The translations under genes and the position numbers were made by a program. A stretch of DNA of 64,000 nucleotides from Cognatishimia sp. F0-27. Lineage in GTDB: Bacteria; Pseudomonadota; Alphaproteobacteria; Rhodobacterales; Rhodobacteraceae. Below are positions 29,309-35,860 of this stretch, piece after piece (the stretch's first letter is position 1; the number at the start of each line of letters is the position of its first letter). The notes beneath the pieces were generated by a model. That model saw only the letters and a program-made list of their open reading frames with translations. It ran no database searches and was not told where the DNA came from. The stretch lies in assembly GCF_020667845.1 (NCBI RefSeq), contig NZ_JAFMPQ010000019.1:1-64000 (forward strand), read 5' to 3'.

Positions 29309-30025
29309 ATGAAGGACGACGCCATTCCCCTGATCCGCTGGAGCACGCAGGCATGCCTGGCGGAAGTGCTGGATTGCCTGCGCACAGGCGGCCCCTGCGT
29401 CGTTGTCGCGGACCTGGAGGGGCCAGCCGGCGGGCGGGTTTCGGAAGCGGTGCTGAGCGCTGACGAACACGCGCGGGCCGAGCGGTTTCGCGTGCCCCAT
29501 GCGCGCGCCAGCTTTGTCGGGGCGCGCAGCCTCGTGCGGCAGGTGCTCGGGTCCTATTTGGGCGTCGCGCCGGGGCGCCTGCTTATCGACGCCCCGCAGA
29601 ACCACAAGCCGACCCTTCCCGACACGCCGTTTCTGGATTTCAGCCTGTCACATTCGGGAAACTGGGTCGCGCTGGGCCTCTATCCACACGGGAGGATCGG
29701 CCTCGATATCGAGTTGGTTGCGCGCGGCACCGGGGTCGATCCGGCACGGATGATCCGCATGATCGGCACGGCGCGCGAGCGCGCGGCGGTCGACTGCTGC
29801 GGCGACGCGGCGGCGCGGATGGCCCTGTTCCTCGAAATCTGGCGCAGCAAGGAAGCCGTGCTGAAAGCCGCGGGGCTGGGGTTTTCCGGGGATCCGACGA
29901 CGCTCGAAACGCTGGATGGCGCGGGACGGCCCGTGCGGGAGATCGCCTTTGACGGGGTGCCGTGGCGCATCGAAAGGCTGGCCGGGGCAGATATACCGGC
30001 GATCACCGTGGCGCGTGCGCCGTAA
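29309..30025 (+). CDS. 4'-phosphopantetheinyl transferase (Sfp-type)
   Basis: Transfers phosphopantetheine from CoA to carrier-protein serines. The 238-residue protein has the two magnesium and CoA signatures of Sfp-type enzymes: RIGLDIELV (G-x-D-x-E) and LEIWRSKEAVLKAAGLGF (W-x-x-K-E-A). FSLSHSGNWVALGL carries the conserved serine/histidine segment. The ATG at 29309 follows GAAGGG. It is the only cluster gene on the plus strand, convergent with the accessory genes of the PKS cluster. Activation of the PKS ACPs is the obvious job, although Sfp-type enzymes can also serve other pathways. Confidence 0.9.
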   Translation: MKDDAIPLIRWSTQACLAEVLDCLRTGGPCVVVADLEGPAGGRVSEAVLSADEHARAERFRVPHARASFVGARSLVRQVLGSYLGVAPGRLLIDAPQNHKPTLPDTPFLDFSLSHSGNWVALGLYPHGRIGLDIELVARGTGVDPARMIRMIGTARERAAVDCCGDAAARMALFLEIWRSKEAVLKAAGLGFSGDPTTLETLDGAGRPVREIAFDGVPWRIERLAGADIPAITVARAP

Positions 30026-30120
30026 GGTGCACCGTGATACGCGGCGGCACGTTGCGTGCGCTGCCATGCGGGGCCGGCTGGACGTGGGAAGCTGGCGCGA
30101 TGCTGCGCGCGCCCTGCCGG

Positions 30121-30294
30121 TCAGGATTGCGGCGTGCGCGGCCGCGGATCGGAGGCCAGCAACAGGACAAGGCCGAGGATGGGCGTAAGCGCGATGGAGC
30201 CAAAGAAATAGCCCCAGAAACCGAGCTTCCGCCGCACGCCAAACAGGGCGATGAGCAGGCACAGCCCGAGATAGATCATTGGTCCCAGATGCAT
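30121..30294 (-). CDS. Small two-segment membrane protein
   Basis: A 57-residue protein with two hydrophobic stretches (MIYLGLCLLIALFGV and GYFFGSIALTPILGLVLLLA) joined by a basic loop RRKLGF, followed by a short polar tail. A GGGAG site precedes the ATG at 30294; the longer frame upstream has only basic residues. It lies 47 bases after the receptor-like gene on the same strand and is probably co-transcribed. No function can be assigned. Confidence 0.7.
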   Translation of the reverse strand: MHLGPMIYLGLCLLIALFGVRRKLGFWGYFFGSIALTPILGLVLLLASDPRPRTPQS

Positions 30295-30341
30295 TTGGCG
30301 TCTCCCTTGCATGGCCGGTGCGCGCCGCGCGATGCGACTGG

Positions 30342-31646
30342 TCATTCCGCGATGGGGTGGAACCGGCCGTTGCGCGATTGTTTCAGCTGGACCGCCCGGT
30401 CGGTGATATCGCCATCGGGCGTGAAATCATACGAACCGTGAAGCCCTTTCCATCCCTTGACGGCGCGTAGGATGGCGGCGGTTGCGCCGGCTTCGATTGT
30501 GCCCGCCCGCTCCCATGCGTTGGACAGAAGCATCACCGATTCATAGGCCTGCACTTCGACGAAATCACCGACATCGATCCCCGGCGCCGTTGCCGGGCCG
30601 GTGATGCGGGTCTTTGCGCCATTGGTATCTGGATCGCCACCGACGGGAAGCAGCGACGGGATCACGACGCCATTGGACAGGTCCCCCGCGATCTCGAAAA
30701 ACGTATCCACCTCGATGATCGGAAAGCCGACAATCGGGGCATCGACGTTGCGGCTGCGCAACGCGCGCACAAGCCTGGCGGTACCGGTGACATCATCGGC
30801 GATGAGGATCACCGAGTGGTCGGCTTCCTCCACATCCGTCACAAGCTCGTGGAAATGGCGGGCGCCGTCTTCGTAGGAGCGGTAAAGCGTGATCCGGGGA
30901 ATGTCGACGCGGTTGCGCGTGCTGTTGTCGACCCTGAAGACGGAGGACAGATAGCGCGCCATGTTCTTGCCCGCCTCCGTGCGCGGGGTCAGCGCAACGA
31001 TGTTGCGATAGCCACGGTCGTTGACAAAATCGGCGATGTGATTGGCGATGTCGTCATCATCGGGCACGAGGCGAAGCACGCGACGGAACCCGTGTTCCGA
31101 GAAATTCGGCCGCGACACGGTTGGCGCGAGATAGAGCAAACCGGCCTCCTCGTAGGCAGCGGAGGCGCGGATCGCCTCGCTTTCGCCCCGGTGGCCGACC
31201 ACCGCGAGAATGCGTCTGTCCTCGGCAACGTCAAGATAGGTGGTCTCGTCCTCATCATTCTGAGGAAACTCGATGAGGTTCAGCGTCACGGTAACATCGG
31301 CGCCGGAGTCGTCACGCACGGTGACGCCCCCGTCTGCGTTGATCGCCGCGACGGCGGCGCGCAGACCCTCGAAGAAATCCGGGTCATCGGCCGGCCAGAC
31401 ACCGGCGATATGGACCGGCGACACCGGATCCAGCCCTTGGGCGAGGCGCTGCTGGGCAAGGCGGTCATAGACGTCCTGCCGCTCCCAGAAATAATAGCCC
31501 GCGATCAAGCCGATGATCGCGAGAAACCCCATGAGCGGGCGAAAGCGGAGTTTTTCACCGCGCGCCAGCGACCACAAGAGACGCAGCCCGATGGTCAGCC
31601 CGATGGTGGTGACAACAAGGTAAACGGCGTAGATGAACTTATCCAT
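30342..31646 (-). CDS. Membrane-anchored type-1 periplasmic-binding (receptor family) protein
   Basis: A 434-residue protein. Two hydrophobic segments at the N-terminus (about 5-27 and 38-52; FLAIIGLIAGYYFW) would anchor it, followed by a Leu/Ile/Val-binding-protein-like fold (IAGVWPADDPDFFEGLRAAVAAINADGG, ILAVVGHRGESEAIRASAAYEEAGLLYLAPTVS, VLRLVPDDDDIANHIADFVNDRGYRNIVALT, AYESVMLLSNAWERAG). Classical family members are free or lipid-anchored ABC components; this one is tethered and no ABC permease is nearby, so a sensing or scaffold role is more likely than import. It sits 78 bases after the SPFH gene. Confidence 0.83.
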   Translation of the reverse strand: MDKFIYAVYLVVTTIGLTIGLRLLWSLARGEKLRFRPLMGFLAIIGLIAGYYFWERQDVYDRLAQQRLAQGLDPVSPVHIAGVWPADDPDFFEGLRAAVAAINADGGVTVRDDSGADVTVTLNLIEFPQNDEDETTYLDVAEDRRILAVVGHRGESEAIRASAAYEEAGLLYLAPTVSRPNFSEHGFRRVLRLVPDDDDIANHIADFVNDRGYRNIVALTPRTEAGKNMARYLSSVFRVDNSTRNRVDIPRITLYRSYEDGARHFHELVTDVEEADHSVILIADDVTGTARLVRALRSRNVDAPIVGFPIIEVDTFFEIAGDLSNGVVIPSLLPVGGDPDTNGAKTRITGPATAPGIDVGDFVEVQAYESVMLLSNAWERAGTIEAGATAAILRAVKGWKGLHGSYDFTPDGDITDRAVQLKQSRNGRFHPIAE

Positions 31647-31724
31647 GCGCGCGCCCCAACGGGACGGGCGCCGCGCGCGCGGCGATCTGGCCGGGGCCGG
31701 GATATGCCGGGCGGCCTGCCGGCA

Positions 31725-32546
31725 TCATTCCGCGCTCAGGATGACGGGCAGGCCTTCCTTGCCATTGCCCATGATGATGACCTTGGCGTTGTCAGACCCG
31801 GCGATGGTCTCGGTGGCGCGCACGCCCTCCCAGATCAGCATGTCGTCGGTCAGTGTCTCCGAGATGATCGTGTTGTAATCCGCAAAGCCTTGCGCCTCGA
31901 TGCGTTTGCGCTCCGCCTCCTGACGGGCGGTGCGCAGCCGGAACACAAAGGAGTCGGCCACATGCTGCTGTTCGATCTTGAGCTCGATCGCGGTCTGCAC
32001 CGGTTCGGGCAGCGTGATGCGGCGGATGATCACATCATCCACGTTGACATAGTTCTGCGCCGTCTCTTCAAGCGCGAGCACCACGGCATCCTGGATCACG
32101 TCGCGGCTGCGGGTGTAGAGCTCTTCGGAGGAAAGCGCGCCAACCGCCTTGCGGACGGTGGCCTCGACTTCCGGGATGACAACCTTGTCCATGTATTCCG
32201 GGCCGACGTCGCGATGCAGCAGCCCAAGCAGCGCCTTGTCCGGCGCGAAGCGGATCGACACGAGCAGCGTCGCCATCAACCCCTCGTCGGTGAGCACGGT
32301 CATGGACCGCTCGGTCTCCTGGAGGCGGACGTCATAGACATACAGCTCGTCCCACGGGAAGATGATCTGAAGCCCCTCGCCATACACTTTTTCGGTCACG
32401 GTGCCGCCAAAGAACCGTTTCCACAGAACAGCACGCTCCCCGGGGCCGACATTGATGAAGGTTTCGGGGATGAAATAGATGAACAGGGTCACGCTGAGCA
32501 GCAGGCTGGTGATGATCTGGGGGGCATAGGATCGCATCAGGGCCAT
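31725..32546 (-). CDS. SPFH/Band 7 (prohibitin-like) membrane protein
   Basis: A 273-residue protein with one N-terminal membrane segment (about 10-28) followed by a Band 7 domain (VGPGERAVLWKRFFGGTVTEKVYGEGLQIIFPWDELYVYDVRLQE, then VYDVR-type strands and VEATVRKAVGALSSEELYTRSRDVIQDAVVLALEETAQNYVNVDDVIIRRITLPEPVQTAIE) and a charged helix (QEAERKRIEAQGFADYN). This matches prohibitin/HflK-C-like proteins that form large membrane-bound rings and act on proteases or membrane order. A GGAGTGA site precedes the ATG. Its place between DUF697 and receptor-like genes in the PKS gene string suggests a membrane-protective role, which is inferred. Confidence 0.88.
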   Translation of the reverse strand: MALMRSYAPQIITSLLLSVTLFIYFIPETFINVGPGERAVLWKRFFGGTVTEKVYGEGLQIIFPWDELYVYDVRLQETERSMTVLTDEGLMATLLVSIRFAPDKALLGLLHRDVGPEYMDKVVIPEVEATVRKAVGALSSEELYTRSRDVIQDAVVLALEETAQNYVNVDDVIIRRITLPEPVQTAIELKIEQQHVADSFVFRLRTARQEAERKRIEAQGFADYNTIISETLTDDMLIWEGVRATETIAGSDNAKVIIMGNGKEGLPVILSAE

Positions 32547-32652
32547 TCACTCCGTCACGGGGCACGGCGTGCGACACCGCGCCTCGTTACTCACAGGGCG
32601 CCCGGCCACAGGGTGTGCGGCCGGCCACCTTTCACGGGGCAACACGCCGCGC

Positions 32653-33231
32653 TCAGCTCGCCGGACTGGCAGCGGCCTCGTCGGCTGCGGACGACGTCTT
32701 GGAGCCGCGACGGGTCATCCGGGAGACCTGTTCCTTGCCCCTTGAATAGAACTCTCCAAAGGACTCCTTGGCATTCTCGGCGCTGAAATCCTCGATATCG
32801 CCGCCTTTGGCGAAATGGCCCGACATGACATGTCCGACCGCATAGGTGGAGGCTCCCGAGAGGATGGAGGCCGCACCCGCCCCAACGGTCCAGCCGATCA
32901 CCGGGATCGATTGCGCAAGGGAGAACAATGGCAATGCACCTGCCGCCGGCACGGAGCCACCGATCAGGGCGGCGATGATGCTGCGCGCGCGGCGCTGCGA
33001 ATAGTCGATATCGTAGAGTTCGGCGAGGCGCTTGATCATGTTGAGCTGCACCGCCGCAACCCCGGCAAGGTCCACAAGCGGAATGGGCACCAGCCCCACG
33101 CCGGACGCCGCGATCACATGGCGGTCGATGATGGCGCGCACCTCCATCGGGTTGACCTCGATCGCTTGCGTGCTGTCGTCGCTTTCGGTCGTTGTATCAG
33201 CGTCGGTCTTGGACGTTTTTGCAGTCGCCAT
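32653..33231 (-). CDS. DUF697 domain membrane-associated protein
   Basis: A 192-residue protein. An acidic N-terminal tail (residues 1-25, Thr/Asp/Ser-rich) precedes a DUF697-type core: VRAIIDRHVIAASGVGLVPIPLVDLAGVAAVQLNMIKRLAELYDIDYSQRRARSIIAALIGG plus hydrophobic Gly/Ala-rich helices (GWTVGAGAASILSGASTYAVGHVM). DUF697 usually occurs in YcjF-like or GTPase-associated proteins; here it stands alone without the GTPase. A GAGGAAA site precedes the ATG. The 129 bases between the exporter gene and this start are AT-richer and may contain a separate promoter. Confidence 0.8.
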   Translation of the reverse strand: MATAKTSKTDADTTTESDDSTQAIEVNPMEVRAIIDRHVIAASGVGLVPIPLVDLAGVAAVQLNMIKRLAELYDIDYSQRRARSIIAALIGGSVPAAGALPLFSLAQSIPVIGWTVGAGAASILSGASTYAVGHVMSGHFAKGGDIEDFSAENAKESFGEFYSRGKEQVSRMTRRGSKTSSAADEAAASPAS

Positions 33232-33360
33232 TTTTGTGTTTCCTCATCAAATCGCCTGGCCGAGACCGCAGCGAACCCAGTTATTTTCCTATCACACTCG
33301 CCCTTTGCGGGAAACAAATATCTCCCGAAACACTTAATAATTGTCACCCACAACCGTCGG

Positions 33361-34995
33361 TTATCCCGTCGCCGCCCGCGCGGCGACCATTTGGCCATAA
33401 TCGAGGCGCAGGACCGCATCGGCGCAGTGCAGGTAGGCATCATCATGCGTGACCGCGATCACGGTTTTGCCCTCGGCGCGCAACTCCGCCATGAGCGTTT
33501 CGTAGAAATACCGCCGGAATTGTGGATCCTGATCGGCGGCCCATTCGTCGAAGATGTAGACATCCCTGTCCTCCAGGATCGCAACGATCAGCGCCAGCCG
33601 CTTGCGCTGCCCCGTCGACAGCGTTTGGGTCGAAAAGCGCCCATCGGCAAAGGACACCTTGTCGCCCAGTTGCATCTTGTCGATCAGTGCGTCCACCCGC
33701 GCCGGATCACTGTCGTGGTAGCCATAAAGCCTGTCGAAAAGGTGAAAATCGCTCATGATCAGCGAAAAGCTGCGACGCAGACGCGGCAGGTCAGCGGTCT
33801 CCACCGACCGGCCATTGAGCGTCATGGCGCCGTCCGAGCGCTGGTAAAGGCCGCAGATCAGCTTGATCAGCGTCGATTTCCCGCTCCCGTTGCCCCCAAC
33901 CACAAAAAGCACCCTGCCCTTTTCGATGCTCAGATCGATGGGCCCGATGGCAAAGCCCGCGCTGCCGTCGGGTTCGCGATAGGCGTAGCGCACCCGCGAA
34001 AGCGTGAGCCCGTCAAACGGTTCCGGCTCGGCCAAAGGCGCACCGGTCACGCTTTCGGGCTCCGCCCCGGCATCGAGTTCGGCTTCGAGCTCGGACAGGC
34101 TGGTCAACGCGGCATTGGTCCGCCCGATCACGGGGATGATGTCCAGAAAACCGGCCAGATACCCGATGATGAACAGCACCACCGCGGTGATTTCCAGCAC
34201 GTCGAAAGCATAGACATTGGTCATGCGCGGGATCACGAAGACAATCGCCGCGATGATGATGTAGAACACCCCCTGGATGATCGCGCGCGACTGGATATAG
34301 ACGCGGGTCGGGGCTTCGGCCATGGCGCTCGTCTCGGCCACCAGCCGGTCATAGGCAGCATGCAGATCGGCGCGGCGCCGGTCGTTGAGCTTGACCTCCT
34401 TGAAGCCGAGAAAGGTCTCGGACACCATTTCGGAGATCTGGCTTTCGCGCGCAATCAGCGTGCGCGCGGCGTTGCGGCTGTCCTCGTTGCGCATGTGCCG
34501 GTAGACCGCCACCAGCACCAGCCCGACAAGCACGGAACCGAAGGCCGCCGGTGAGATGGTGAACAGGTAGGCAAAGCAGAACACCAGCATGAACATGGAT
34601 TGCAGCCCGTAGACGATGGTGTCAGAGGCCTGGATCACCTGCCCGATATTGCGCGAACTGCGCGTGATCACGTCGCTCTCGCGCATGGTTTCCACGGAGG
34701 ATACCCGCGCCTTGAGCAGCTTGTCGACAATGCGCAGCCGTTGCTCGGTCATGGCATCGTCAAACAGCATCTTGCCGCCGATTTCCGCATGCATCTTCGT
34801 ATAGAGAAACAGGGTCAGGCACGCGATGAACAGCAGAAATTGCTGCGTCGCGCTCTCGCTCGAATAAACAGCGGCGGCACCGGCATTGATCAGAGCGACA
34901 AGCGCCGCGTTGGCCGCACCGGAAATCAGCGTCAGCACGACGATCCACCGCAGCGTGGCGGCATCCTTGGTGCGCAGCAATTGGATCAGGGGCAC
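33361..34995 (-). CDS. PvdE/SyrD-type ABC exporter (fused membrane and ATPase domains)
   Basis: A 544-residue half-transporter. Six membrane segments occupy about 1-320, then the ATPase: Walker A VGGNGSGKST, signature LSTGQRKRL and Walker B VYIFDEWAADQDPQFR. The DEWAADQDP form is characteristic of the PvdE/SyrD cyclic-peptide/siderophore exporter group, which moves precursors or products into the periplasm. GTG at 34995 is taken as start (AAAGGA 9 bases ahead, beginning MPLIQLLRTKD); the frame upstream is basic and Pro-rich and overlaps the HAD gene. It most likely exports the PKS product. No matching NRPS is visible in the window. Confidence 0.87.
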   Translation of the reverse strand: MPLIQLLRTKDAATLRWIVVLTLISGAANAALVALINAGAAAVYSSESATQQFLLFIACLTLFLYTKMHAEIGGKMLFDDAMTEQRLRIVDKLLKARVSSVETMRESDVITRSSRNIGQVIQASDTIVYGLQSMFMLVFCFAYLFTISPAAFGSVLVGLVLVAVYRHMRNEDSRNAARTLIARESQISEMVSETFLGFKEVKLNDRRRADLHAAYDRLVAETSAMAEAPTRVYIQSRAIIQGVFYIIIAAIVFVIPRMTNVYAFDVLEITAVVLFIIGYLAGFLDIIPVIGRTNAALTSLSELEAELDAGAEPESVTGAPLAEPEPFDGLTLSRVRYAYREPDGSAGFAIGPIDLSIEKGRVLFVVGGNGSGKSTLIKLICGLYQRSDGAMTLNGRSVETADLPRLRRSFSLIMSDFHLFDRLYGYHDSDPARVDALIDKMQLGDKVSFADGRFSTQTLSTGQRKRLALIVAILEDRDVYIFDEWAADQDPQFRRYFYETLMAELRAEGKTVIAVTHDDAYLHCADAVLRLDYGQMVAARAATG

Positions 34996-35137
34996 GCGGT
35001 TCGTCCTTTTCAGCAGACGCCACGGGGACCGTGCGCCGGGAGCGTCCTGCGCCGCCCCGGGCGAAGGATGCGGCGCTCGGCGCGGGAATGTGCCGACGCC
35101 TCGGGGCATCCGTCGGGCCTCGGTATCGGGCGGCGCT

Positions 35138-35845
35138 TCACGCCATTGCCCAAAACTGACCGGTTTCCTGCATCCGATCAATGCTTTGCAGCATCGCGAG
35201 GTCAATCTGTGACGCGTCGCGCACGATAAACGGCAACCCGGCATCGGTCATCTCTGCCTTTTGCCAGCACCAGGGCTCCTGCGACGGCACGCCGATGAAG
35301 CCGGTGCCGACGGCCCGCGCATGGGTGGCGGCGAAGTTCACATCGTCGATGAAGAGCGCTTCGGTCGGGGCGACACCAGCGATGTCGTGCACGATTTCCT
35401 TCATTCCGGGGCGAAAATCATTGGTGCAGACATAGGCTTCGAACACATCGGCATGCGCGCCAAGCTCGCGCCGCATGTAATCTTCGTCGAGCCCGCCATA
35501 ACAGAGCAGCCGGACGGGAAGTCGCGCGAGCAGCGCCAGAAGCGCCTCCGCCCCGTCAGACAGGCGCAGCGGGTTCTCCGCCAGATAGGCCTCGCGCAGG
35601 GCAAAATAGCTCGCCGCCATTTCCTGATGGGTCTTGCCCTGAAGATCGTCGGGCAGGTCACCATCGAATTGCGAGAGCATGAACTGCACCGCTTCGCGCC
35701 GGTTGCGCGAGAGCATCCCGCTTTCGAGCGTGCGGGTGTATTCGAGGCCGTAATAGTCGCAGGATTTGCGCAGCAGCGGCGCAAAGGTATCAACCAGCAG
35801 CGGGCCGTCGAGGTCAACGGCGATCACCTTGAGCGTGCGAAGCAT
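35138..35845 (-). CDS. HAD-superfamily hydrolase, candidate phosphatase of the PKS product
   Basis: A 235-residue HAD protein. Motif I is Asp11-Leu-Asp13-Gly in VIAVDLDGPL, motif III the Lys of GMKEIV and motif IV FIDDV; an alpha-helical cap lies between motifs I and II (about 20-105). These are the residues of HAD phosphatases. The gene begins 15 bases after the stop of the giant PKS gene with AAAGGACC as ribosome site, so it belongs to the same transcript. Because the PKS ends in an AfsA domain whose family uses dihydroxyacetone phosphate, removal of the phosphate from the released product is the natural hypothesis. It is too short and has no carrier domain to be an FkbH-type loader. Confidence 0.83.
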   Translation of the reverse strand: MLRTLKVIAVDLDGPLLVDTFAPLLRKSCDYYGLEYTRTLESGMLSRNRREAVQFMLSQFDGDLPDDLQGKTHQEMAASYFALREAYLAENPLRLSDGAEALLALLARLPVRLLCYGGLDEDYMRRELGAHADVFEAYVCTNDFRPGMKEIVHDIAGVAPTEALFIDDVNFAATHARAVGTGFIGVPSQEPWCWQKAEMTDAGLPFIVRDASQIDLAMLQSIDRMQETGQFWAMA

Positions 35846-35860
35846 GGCGGGCGGTCCTTT

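Noticed and set aside
34996-35244. Longer ATG start for the ABC exporter
   Set aside because: The extension is basic and Pro-rich, overlaps the HAD gene and lacks a ribosome site; GTG at 34995 is well placed.
35138-35845. FkbH-type glyceryl loading enzyme for tetronate formation
   Set aside because: The protein is much shorter than FkbH proteins, lacks a carrier domain and no tetronate-forming KAS III-like partner is in the window.
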